Assembly (NCBI GenBank): GCA_014529385.2
Contig: CM043956.1
Location: forward strand, 67,172,281 to 67,236,280
DNA from: Adiantum capillus-veneris
Taxonomy: Eukaryota > Streptophyta > Polypodiopsida > Polypodiales > Pteridaceae
Length of the DNA stretch: 64,000 nt
Direction: 5' to 3'
The notes below the pieces were generated by a model that was given only the letters and a program-made list of their open reading frames with translations, was not told where the DNA came from and made no database searches. The position numbers were made by a program, and so were the translations under genes. Positions within the stretch are counted from its first letter, which is position 1. Each line of letters starts with the position of its first letter. Shown here one piece after another: positions 38,080 through 49,395 of this stretch.

Positions 38080-38098
38080 TCTTTGGTGAACTCGACGC
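38080..38098 (+). promoter_or_regulatory. Possible primer-binding site
   Basis: TTTGGTGAACTCGACGCG lies just after the proposed LTR end and opens with TGG. It does not match the initiator-Met site. Confidence 0.3.
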
Positions 38099-38830
38099 GA
38101 AAGGAGTCGGGGTGGGAGGTAAAGATGGAGAATTTAGAGCAGATGATGAAGATGATTGCAGAATTAAGTGCAAACGGTTTTGATGATAAATCTACAGTTC
38201 CTGATTTAAAAAAAATGCTTCAATTGGTTCAAGGATCTCTTCTTGAAATAGAGAGCGTAAAGAAGAAAAATCAGATGGATGAAGCATTGGATGCAGCTTT
38301 AGATGCAGTATACGACGAGAGACGACTCTTTGATGGATACAATCTAGAGGGCTACCTAGAGTGCTATGAGCTAGAGACCAAGGTAAGAGGGATACCAGAA
38401 GAGTTGATGATTAAATCTTTTGAGTAGTTAGTGAGTTCATATGTGAAGGAGCAGATTTAAGAAGTTACGAAAGCTTGCAATGATGACTGGGAGTATTTCA
38501 AAGAGGCTATTGTGCAAGCACATTATGAGGAGTATGAAATCTATCAAGAACAAAGTTCAATTCTACCGGACTACGCAGACATCCAAGGATAAGTACGATC
38601 AAAGTTAGAAGCTGTGATTGATGAGTTTATTGTACAGGATGCTACCTTCTTACAGGCTAATGATGAAGACATAGTCAAAGATGTGTATGAGAAGTTGGGG
38701 TTTGCAGATGCCTTGCATGAAGTAGAAGTCCTTGACGGTGAGTCTCTACAGCCTCAAAATACGTAGGGTGAATTTTTCAAAGAACGTGTACCTGTAGTAT
38801 AGGAAGAAAAGAAATCATGGGATCAAGACA
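38083..38830 (+). pseudogene. Gag-like protein, degraded
   Basis: The first open part (38083-38427) contains DERRLFDGYNLEGYLECYEL and VRGIPEELMIKSFE, and then continues past stops with WEYFKEAIVQAHYEEYEIY (about 38490-38550). The FDG...FLxxYE...I..F...W..F..A....Y pattern is that of retrotransposon gag cores. In-frame stops at about 38427, 38459 and 38592 break it. No zinc knuckle follows. Assignment rests on the pattern only. Confidence 0.55.
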
Positions 38831-39955
38831 ATGAATTGGCTAAAGCTTAGGAAGATGTGCAGGTGAATGAGTGCAGCCATATTCAGGTAGACATGCAGGA
38901 AGATTCAGTTATAGCTGATACTTTTTCTAGTGAACCAGAATTAGAGAAAAACTTTTCTGGTACAGATTCTACCATAGAGGTGATTGAAGATACTGGTGCA
39001 AGTTTTGCCAAAGAGTTGATTAATGATATAGATGTCATAGGTCAAAGCGGGGATGCTGTTGAGAGCAGTAAGACCATGGATTTTGGTATACCAGATTTAC
39101 CAAATTTGGATGTACCAGATTTTGAGGACTTGACTAAGCAAGAGTGTGTACTTGAAGATCTGGAAAATGTTGATTCAGAGGGGGTGCAGACTCCTTCATT
39201 TTGACAAGTTTTTGGGAAGCACAGCTACAAAAGTGGAAAATTGGTCTTGAATGTGATGACAATGAATTAGAGGGGGTGCAGACTCCTTCTTTGAAAAATT
39301 TCTATGACCTAGAGCTAACGATCTGGCAGATTGATCCTGTCTTTTATGATGGTGATTTAGAGGAGGATCAAGCTTCTTCTTTATCAAGAATTTGTGACAC
39401 ATGACTGACACTATGGAAAGATGATTATGAACTTGATGATGCTGATTTAGAGGGAGTGCATAGTGAAGTGCAATCTCTTATTGATGAATATAATTGTTTC
39501 ATTGTGCCGATGATACAGATAGGGAAATAGATGAAATTTTCAATGTGCATGCTGAATTTTGTGCTACAAAAGTGCAAAGATATTTGGATAAGGGTTCAAG
39601 ACTTGAAGAGAAGTTTACTGTAGATGCGTTTAGTATGCATGTCATATGTGAAAATCCTCGTTTATTGCAGCAACCTGAGATGTGCAGGATTGAGGAACCT
39701 TCTCAAGCGGTGGACCTAGACCTTATGTTCTTATTGGATGAAGCCTTGGAAGGGTTCTCAAATATAGATGTTAAGGATACCAATCAATCCAGAATCATGC
39801 ATGAGCGAGTTTGTTCAGATTCAGCAGATGATGAACTTATGCAGCTATTAGATGATGCACTACTTGATTTTGAGCCTCTACGAGGTAGAGAATTGTTTCC
39901 AGATGCATATTTTGAGCCTAATGAAGGGGATTTTATCAGAGACTTGATGTATTGA
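38831..39955 (+). pseudogene. Acidic repeat-containing protein of the non-autonomous element
   Basis: Two longer open parts (38857-39204 and 39494-39955) and frame-shifted stretches between them code for Asp/Glu-rich text such as LDVPDFEDLTKQECVLEDLE and DDELMQLLDDALLDFEP. Units of about 90 bp carrying (D/E)LEGVQTPS-like text start near 39172, 39263, 39353 and 39443. No known domain recognised. The short element at 33119-34254 has acidic coding of similar style. Confidence 0.45.
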
Positions 39956-40071
39956 GATATGCATAATCGGAATTTCAATACTAGTGAGAGTGAAGGTACA
40001 CTGCCAATGATTTTACCTGTGAGGATGATCGACAATTGGATGAGCCAATTGCAGAGGGGATATGGTAGTAT

Positions 40072-40365
40072 CTGATGCTACCTGATGCTATATGGAATTT
40101 GATGTTACCCTATGATGTAGGGAATTTTCAGCTAGCTTTTGACCCAGGAGGTGACAGATATATGCATGGTCTGGGGCAATTGACTTATATGCCATATGAT
40201 CCAGGCAGTTTGCATGAAGATTTGTGGGTTAATGTATGTTTATGCTATAATGATTGGAAATTCTTGTATATTCCCTATGATCCTGGAGGATGGTGCAAAA
40301 TTTTCAAAGGAATGCTCACAGCGGGGCAATTGATTGGGTTCCCGTTTGATCTCGGGGGCTACTAA
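40072..40365 (+). CDS. Small protein with repeated YDPGG-like motif, unknown
   Basis: An uninterrupted frame of about 96 residues contains five related motifs: PYDVGN, AFDPGG, PYDPGS, PYDPGG and PFDLGG. The first two are 9 residues apart and the others 19-27 apart, with aromatic residues before them. It sits between the acidic region and the 3' polypurine tract of the non-autonomous element. I do not know the family, and it may be the tail of a longer decayed polyprotein. The start codon is uncertain. Confidence 0.4.
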   Translation: MMLPDAIWNLMLPYDVGNFQLAFDPGGDRYMHGLGQLTYMPYDPGSLHEDLWVNVCLCYNDWKFLYIPYDPGGWCKIFKGMLTAGQLIGFPFDLGGY

Positions 40366-40948
40366 AGTGCCAGCTATAGATTTGAAGAGTACCAGTTACC
40401 TGTTGTAGCAGGTTGCATGGTACAAGATTTTGTTTTCTAGATCTATGCTAAGTCATAAGAGTTTTTGGTTATGCAGTCAATAAGATTACATGGCTGGCTT
40501 CCAATTGACTTTTTTGAACAATTGCTGAAGTATCTTTACATCTTTTGAGTTGGTTCTGCTACCAGAACTTGAGGTAAAGGACTTGACGGCCATTCCGTGT
40601 GCAGACAGAGTAAGGCATACTTGAGCTTGATAGGGTTCCTTAAAGAGATCTTAATGGTCAAGCCGTGTGCATCATTAACTGGAGCACTTGAGTCTGGCGA
40701 GGTTCACTAAACATGTTTCTCATAATTGGATGCTTTGAAGATACGAAAGATACAGTTCAGAGATTTTTGATGGTGGATAGCTACCTAATGATTAAGCTAG
40801 AACATTGATGATAGGGTATAAGCCTTATTTCATTTTTTATATGTCTACCAGTTACGTGAGTCTGATGATAGGTAAGGAGCTTAAGGTACCTGTAGTAGTA
40901 GATGCATGTTAAAGTGTTGTTGGCACAAACCGGAAGCTGTGCAGGTTC

Positions 40949-40960
40949 AGAGGGGGTGAA
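40949..40960 (+). promoter_or_regulatory. Polypurine tract before the 3' LTR
   Basis: AGAGGGGGTGAA directly precedes TGTCGTGCAG, the LTR start. Confidence 0.7.
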
Positions 40961-42385
<1,425 letters not shown>

Positions 42386-42417
42386 TACCACTAGGGCTAG
42401 ATCCATGATGACACTCC

Positions 42418-43600
42418 TTATGTAGGTATCGAGTGATGACTTTCATGGTTCCACAATGCACAATGAAAGTGTAAGTCATCACACAATTGACAAATCCCAC
42501 AATGCACAATGCAAGTGTCAGTCATCACACAATTGACAACTCCCACTGCAAATGCACCAACCGCATAAGCAAGATCAGGTCTCGAGACCGAAATGTCAGA
42601 CATGAGAGACCTGAAAGCCAACAAAACATGCACTATGTGTGCTAACCTATCCCTGTCAGAAACCTTAGTGCCATATCCATCCTTGTCAAAAACCACCTAA
42701 ATATGCATCACCATGTCAGCATCCTCTGGCAAAGGCATATTTGCTGAGAATGACTGCAAAATTGAAAAATCAGCACCACTGCAATCACACACATCTATTT
42801 GAAGGACACTATGACCCTCAAACATATCAAATGCATCATAGAACAATGCATCGTTCTCTATCTCAATTGATGTCACCTCAACTGATGATGACTGACTGAC
42901 CAAGTTGTGCATCCCCAGAGTTACCATTGTATGCATGAACGTCACCACAAGACAAATGCACAACGTGCTCTCCATACACCACATCCGCAAAAGAGACACG
43001 TCTCGTCTCTCGCTCCAAACATTGCTGCAAATACAGAGAGACTACACTGCCTTGTGTACCAGAAATATGTAAAGGGTATACCTGACCACTCTTAGCACCT
43101 TTGGCTATCACCAGTAATCCCCTGTGCATCTGAAATGATCCCTCTCCAAGAAGTACACAATGTCCACTACTTTGTAACTGATGCACTAAAATGAAACTTT
43201 TACTGAGTCCTGGTACGTAACCTACATATCGTAGCATAAGCAATGCACTATTAGGTAAAGACATGCATACATCTCTAGCACCCTATATATCATATGTTGA
43301 ACCATCAACAAACTGCACACAACCAAGTCTCCCACTAGAAAAAGAGCAAAACAAATCACGCGGTGGTGTCACGTGACAAACTGTATGCTCGTCTAGTGGA
43401 AAACGTGTAGACAATGTGCTATCCCAAGACACAAAGTAGTATGAAGGAAAGCTAGACTCAAAAGTGGCATGCGCGTCACATGCATACTCTCTAGCATCTG
43501 TCCTCATAGTAGCACCATGAAGCTACCACTTTTACTGGCTCATATGCCTAAAGCAGCAGTGCCTAATACGCTGATCGTGGCCACAATGACAACATGTCAT
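42418..43600 (-). pseudogene. Ty1/copia remnant: zinc knuckle, protease and GAG-pre-integrase region
   Basis: From 43600 downward, the minus strand reads CCHCGHDQRIRHCC, a zinc knuckle spacing with Arg in place of the His. Then comes a protease-like HTVCHVTPPRDLFCSFSSG region (about 43390-43330), then VGYVPGLSKSFILVHQL, GLLVIAKGAKSGQVYPLHIS (43264-43050), typical of the GAG-pre-integrase domain. Further down are a reverse-transcriptase/RNase H border-like phrase SVSRPDLAYAVG (about 42580) and direct repeats of CACAATGCACAATG(A/C)AAGTG. Integrase and most of the reverse transcriptase are absent. Both ends are cut by neighbouring elements. Confidence 0.7.
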
Positions 43601-43722
43601 GTAAGGGCAGTGGTAATGCGTGTGCTAGTCTCCACCCAACCGTTCTATCTTATAGCCTCCCCCTAGCGTACACACTGTCCGACCGTGCCAGTGGCCTTGC
43701 CCATAGGACCCATGTCCTTACA
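43600..43722 (-). repeat. Short LTR or LTR remnant of the chromovirus
   Basis: On the minus strand it starts TGTAAGGACATGG right after a G-run and ends CTGCCCTTACA, giving TGTAAGG/CCTTACA inverted ends over 123 bp. It contains CTATAAGATA, a TATA-like box. A 123-bp LTR is very short for this family, so truncation is as likely. No second copy was found. Confidence 0.4.
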
Positions 43723-43735
43723 TTACCCCCCGCTT
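43723..43735 (-). promoter_or_regulatory. Polypurine tract of the chromovirus
   Basis: Minus-strand AAGCGGGGGGTAA lies between the end of the chromodomain frame and the TGTAAGG start of the LTR-like piece. Confidence 0.6.
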
Positions 43736-46700
43736 GGAGAATCATTTTCGTCCTCGAAAACGAACGTAGGAAAAGGTTTCTTAAGTGCGGAGACATTCTC
43801 CCATGTAGAACCTTCTTCAGGTCTATCTAGCCATTTTACCAACACCTGTCATCTGGCATGATTTCTGGTGAGAAGCTCATGAGAATCCAAAATCTTTTCG
43901 GGCTCATGAGGAATGCTTGGTGGTTCGATAAGGTCAACCAACACACCTGTGTTAATGACATTATCATTCTGTCCTAGCTATTTTCGTAAACGGCTAACAT
44001 GGAAAACATGATGAACTCATGAGTGCTCTGGAAGAGCTAACTTATAGGCCACGTGACCTATACGTTTGAGAATGGTAAACGGTTCACAATAGCGTGGTGA
44101 AAGTTTAGCAACTTTTCCCGTCTTCAGACTTTCTGAATGCTCCGGAACTTTGAGGAAAACATTGTCTCCTTCTTCGAAAGTAGCAAGACATCGATGCTCA
44201 TCTGCGTACTTCTTATATCGATCTTGAGCTTGCTTATCATTCTGTCGAGCAACGCGAAGCATGTCAAAATGGTCTTGGAGAAAATCCTTTGCTTGTTGTA
44301 TCTTATCCTTAGCCAACCCCACCGGAATGGGTGATCTAGGTTCAAATCCATATAAAAGCATAAATGGACTAAACCCTGTAGTCACATGCTTTGAACTATT
44401 ATAAGCAAATTCCAATAGGTAGGTAGTCTTCCCATTTGGTTTGCTTCTTGCTAGCTTATGCTCATAGCATATCCTCTAGCACTTGATTAACTCTTTCTGT
44501 TTGACCATCCAAATCTGGATGATCAGTCGTACTTAGATTAAGCTTAGTTTCCAACTTTTGGAACACAGCTCTCCAGAAGTGATCATCGAACTTTCAATCT
44601 CTACCATGATACTAGTTGAAAGACCATAGATTTTATATATATGCTCTATAAATAGCCGTGCTAATTTCGGTGTCTTAACCGTAGTCTTAGTGGGAATGAA
44701 TCAACCCATCTTTGTGAGACTGTCTACAATTACCCAAATGGCATCATGGCCACGATTTGTAGTAGGTAGTGCTACTACAAAATCCATGGAGATACTCTCC
44801 CACTTACCTTGTGGAATCTCCAAAGGATGTAAAAGGCCACCTACCTTGAGGCGCTCTGCCTTATTAACTTGGCACTGTTGGCAGTTTATTACATACTCTT
44901 GAACATCATGATGTAAGCCCGGCCAATAAAATTGTTGTCGAACTAAGGCATACGTCTTACGGATAACTGGATGACCAGCACTTGGACTATCGTGACACTC
45001 AGATAAGATTTGGCGCCTAGTGTATGAGTCCTTTGGCACACATACTCTATCTTTGTGCAGTAAGTAGCCATCATCACTGAAAAATTCTTCCATCTCTTAA
45101 GCTCTTCTTGAGTAGGGGTGGAGCTCTGTGTGTTGGAGTTTCTATCTGCGCGTGTAGAGACATGTTGATCTGGTTGTTCAGAGACATGTAAGTGTGAGGG
45201 ATCCCTTTTTAAAACTGCACTCCACAGTTTAGCATATGAGTGATCTTGTGCACACTTGCCACATAATGACTCCAAAAATTCACTCTTTAGTTTTGTGAAA
45301 GCAAGTGAATTAATATGAGGCATCCGACTTAGTGCATTTGCTACTACATTATATCGCCCCTTGCAATATTGTAGCTTACAATCATAATCTTGAAGAATTT
45401 CTGCTCATCTAGCTTTACGGCCCTTCAAGTCTGTTTGAGTAGTAAACCATTTGATACTCTCATGGTCAAAAACTACTTGAAACTCGGCACCATATAAATA
45501 GTGTCGCCACTTTCGTAAAGTGTGAATTATGGCATAGAGCTCTCTCTCATAGACACAATAATTCTGTTGAGCTCTATCTAACTTTTTACTTTCAAAGGCT
45601 ATAGGTGTTCCCTCCTAGAGAAGTACCGCACCAATGGCTTTATCACTAGCATCAATCTCTACCACAAACGGCTTAAGTGGGTCAACAATTGCTAGGATGG
45701 GAGCAGTGGCCATAACTACCTTCGGCTATTCAAAACTGCATTTTTTGGCTTCTTCCCAAGAAAAGGTCTTACCTTTTTCTTTAAGTTGATCTGTCATAGG
45801 AATAGTGATTTTGGCATAGTCACGGATATACTGTCAATAAAATCCTAGCATGCCTAAAAATATTTGAAGCTCCTCAACCGTGTTGGGATGTGGCCATCGA
45901 AGAATGGCAGCGACCTTGTCAGTGTCCATCTTGATGCCAGAATAAGAGATCGCATGACTGAGGTAATGTATGTTTTTTCTAAAGAAATTGCACTTGCTTT
46001 TCTTAGCATACAACGCGTGAGCTCGTAGCTGTTCAAACACTAATCGTAAGTGTTCTATGTGTTCATCTTCAGTTTTACTGTAAATGAGAATATCATCAAG
46101 GAAAACCACAACAAATTTTCCAAGATAGGGACGTAAGACACTATCCATGAGTGTCATAAATGTAGCTGGAGCATTGGGGTTAGACCAAAATCAAAAATTT
46201 AAAATGACCGAACCGTGTTCTAAAGGTAGTTTTGGAGATATCTTGCAGTAGCATACGTACCTGGTGGTATCCTGAATGAAGATCTATCTTTGTATAGTAT
46301 CTTGCCCCATGGAGTTGATCAAATAACTCATCCACTCGAGGCAAAGCATACTTGTTCTTGATGGTTATCGCATTTAATCGGCGATAATCTATGCACATGC
46401 GCATAGTACCATCTGTCTTTTTTACCAATAGAATTGGTGATGCCCAAGGCGAAGTGCTAGGTCTAATGAAACCACGAGCGAGGTAGTCAGCCAACTGACT
46501 CTCAACCTCCTTGGCTTCTTTAGCACTCATACGATAAGGTGGTTTACTCACTGGTTTAGTGCCTGGCAAGACATCTATGCCATGCTACACATCGCGTGTA
46601 GGGGGTAAACCTGGTTGTAAATCACTTGAGAACACATCACTATACTCCATGAGTAAGTGAGTCATCTTTCTCCGTGCCAAAGAAGAAAGTAAACTAGAGT

Positions 46701-47955
46701 TATGTTGGGATGGATAATCTTGTAATTCATGTAATGTTTGTTTTACAACAGTTGCACGTTGCTCTATAGAATTAAAATTGAGAGCTTGCTCGTTCAATTT
46801 GTTAACGCTTTGTTTATCAGTAGAATTCATTGCACTTTGCATACCATTAATAGAATTCATTTCACTTTGCATACCATTACTAGAATTCGTTGCACTTTGC
46901 ATACCATTACTAGAATTCATCGCACTTTGCTCTTGAGAATTCACAAGACTTGGAGACAAGCAGTAACACAAAAAGACTTCATCTTTCTGCAAAATAAAAA
47001 GCTCGGCTGTACATATAAGAGGTGCAGATGGTATATTTTTCTCACCAAGCAAAAGCACATGTTTACCATTGGCCATAAAGGATAAGGATCTGTGTTCATA
47101 ACTAGTGTGCAATGTGTTTCCTCAACCATGCAGCCACTCCCATCCTAAGACTACATCAGCACGGTTCATGTTCATAAGTTGGAAGCCAAGGGTCATCGTA
47201 TGAGCTTGAACAATAAGCTCAACCCCTTGAACTACCGTGTCCCATACTTATTTATCATTCCCAGACATCTGCTCCACCACATACTTGTGAGAGCAGGGAG
47301 TCTGTGTAAGCTTCAATTTTTTGACTAGCTTATAGTTCAAGAAGTTATGAGTTTCACCATCATCCACTAAAATACGAACACGTTGTCCATTAATAGTGCC
47401 ATGCATGCGAATCAAATCATGGGGTCCAAAGGTGGTTTCCACATTGAAGCAGGCACACAACATGTGCTTTTCTTCCATATTAAGAACCTCTACAGCACAA
47501 TATTTAGGAGATGAATCTAATGTGAGGTGTTGCACCGTGTGCATGGCCTTTTCTTTGCCTTGCAAAAGAGGACAATATTTCTTGTTATGTTGGTCCAAAA
47601 GACATCTAAAACACAAATTGTGTTTCTTTGCACGCTCAAAATCAGCAGTGTTGAGAGACCCACGTGGAGTATCTCGTGATTGCTTAGGCTTCTTAGCCTC
47701 TTGTGGGCGTGGAGAGGTAGATATTCTCTTATTCCTCTTGGAACGTGTGGGAGATCTACCTCTCCATTGGCTCTTAGCCACATTTCTCTTAGCAAAAGTA
47801 TTCTTAGAGTAGGGAACGTTTCCTTTCTTCTCTTGTTCATCATCATATATTTTTGCATGACTAATGGCTTCTTCCAAAGTTTTTGGATGTTGGGTCTTAA
47901 CATGAAGACAATAGTCTTTGTCAAGCCATAAGAAATTTTCATTACTCTTCAGCAA
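43732..47955 (-). pseudogene. Chromovirus gag-pol polyprotein
   Basis: Zinc knuckle CFRCLLDQHNKKYC at about 47620. Protease VRILVDDGETHNFL at about 47370 (usual DSG is DDG here) and ADVVLGWEWL at about 47150. Reverse transcriptase [20 protein letters not shown] at about 46390 and FLDDILIYS at about 46100. RNase H FVVEIDASDKAIGAVLL at about 45665. Integrase H2C2 region HDSPSAGH...CQQCQ (about 45000-44875), core SMDFVVALP (about 44790), then DGQTERVNQ (about 44510) and PFMLLYGFEPRSP (about 44350). Chromodomain EPEKILDSHEL...VLVKWL...STWENV (about 43910-43790). Stops near 47250, 46590, 45840, 45615, 45400, 43985 and 43850, and frame changes near 46180 and 44615, inactivate it. It would have made all enzymes needed for insertion. 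Confidence 0.92.
46821..46940. repeat. In-frame 30-bp minisatellite in the chromovirus linker
   Basis: TAGAATTCAT-type units occur at 46821, 46851, 46881 and 46911, exactly 30 bp apart, and decay after 46935. On the minus strand each codes for a 10-residue unit like SAMNSSNGMQ, between protease and reverse transcriptase. Confidence 0.9.
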
Positions 47956-48079
47956 CCCTTTAGTTCAAGTCTTTGAAAAAACATTGTTCAAGGCCACCCT
48001 AAACCATTTTCATCATAGGGGTGTCTAAAACTAGCTTTTTGGCAATTCAGGAAGAAAACGGTCAAAGTTTTATACTTAG

Positions 48080-49310
48080 TTTTAACCATTTGACCAATTC
48101 AAATATTGGAAAGCAAGGTCTTGCAATAATTTCCTTTGGACATCACACTTTAAAACTAGGTCCCTCACTTTTCCAAGCTATGCTCTAATACAATAAAGGG
48201 TTTTTGGTTTCAAGATGCACCACTTTCCCAACCTTGATTCAATTAAAGAAGCTAGCTCTACTTAGACATTTAATAGCAAGGTCTTGTAGCAGTTCACATT
48301 GAACATTTTCCATGACAGCTAAGTCCACCACTTGTCTAAGCTACGCTCTAATAGAGCAAGGGGGTTTTGGTTTCAAGATCCACCACTTGTCCAAAATTGA
48401 TTTGGGAAGCAAGGTCCTATAATAGTCTGCTTTTGACATTCACCATTACAACTAGGTCCACCACTTGTCCAAGCTATGTTCTAATACACTAAGGAGGTTT
48501 TGGTTTTAAGGAGAACCACTTGTACGACTTTGTTTTTGGAAGTAAGGTCTTTCCATAGTTCACCTTGGACCTTGGATATTGGATACTACAACTAAGACCA
48601 CCACTTGTCCAAGCTATCCTCCAATATAGCCAAAGGGTTTGGGTTTCAAGATTCACCACTGTTCCAACTTTGCTTCCATTCAAGAAAGGAGGGGCATTAA
48701 AACTAGGTCCACCACTTGTCCAACCAATGCTCTGATATAGAAAGGGTATTTTGTTTCAAGATCCACCACGTGTTCAACCTTCCAAGACTCAAGGGATACT
48801 TGGAAATTGGAAAGCATAGTCCTATAGTAGTTGATAGGTGGCAGTGGTTATTACAACTAGGTCCAACCTATGCTCTAATATAGCAAAGAGGCTTTGGTTT
48901 CAAGGTCCACCACTTGTCCAACCTTGCTTCCATTAAATAAAGGAGGGGCTACGTAAACATTGGCAAGCAAGGTAGCAGGTATTTCACCTTGGATATTGGG
49001 CATTATAACTAGGTCCACCACTTGTCCAAGCTATGCTCTGATATAGAAAGGGGATTTTAGTTTCAAGATCCACCACGTGTTCAACCTTGCAAGACTCAAG
49101 GGATACTTGGACATTGGAAAGCATAGTCCTATAGTAGTTGATAGGTGGCAGTGAGTATTACCACTAGGTCCACCACTTGCCCAACCTATGCTCTAATATA
49201 GCAAGGAGGATTTGGTTTCAAGATCCACCATATTTCCAACCTTGATTCCATTAATATAGCAAGGAGGATTTGGTCTCAAGGTTCACCACTTGTCCAACCT
49301 ATGCAAACCT
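48080..49310. repeat. Irregular tandem array, units of about 130-160 bp
   Basis: The words ACTAGGTCCACCACTTGTCC, AAGCTATGCTCTAATATAGC, GGTTTTGGTTTCAAGATCC and AGCAAGGTCCTATAGTAG recur in order about eight times with variable spacing. CCACTTGTCC occurs at least seven times exactly. It ends about 90 bp before the DUF7869-type gene. The array could be a subterminal or promoter repeat zone of that element. It has no long open frame. Confidence 0.85.
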
Positions 49311-49395
49311 TTTTCATGTTGTAGCATGATTTTTTGTTTGAAGAGTATTTTTCTATGACTATGGATTTAACAATGTAATCTTTTTCACTTACAGG

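Larger units (their letters stand above)
43723..47990 (-). mobile_element. Ty3/gypsy chromovirus, 5'-truncated
   Basis: Domain order on the minus strand is gag (C-terminal part), zinc knuckle, protease, reverse transcriptase, RNase H, integrase, chromodomain. The chromodomain makes it a chromovirus. The gag start, leader and 5' LTR are missing: the match fades at about 47990, where the 48080-49310 repeat array begins. Confidence 0.9.

Noticed and set aside
46738-47085. Plus-strand frame with repeated Thr-Leu-His-Thr-Ile text
   Set aside because: It is the antisense of the 30-bp in-frame minisatellite of the chromovirus.
43732-47955. Stop codons repaired by U-to-C RNA editing, as occurs in fern organelles
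   Set aside because: Such editing is an organellar process. This is a nuclear-type retroelement with frame shifts as well, so decay is simpler.
48080-49310. CRISPR-like array
   Set aside because: Repeat units are long and irregular, spacers are not unique or of equal length, and the setting is a plant nuclear genome.
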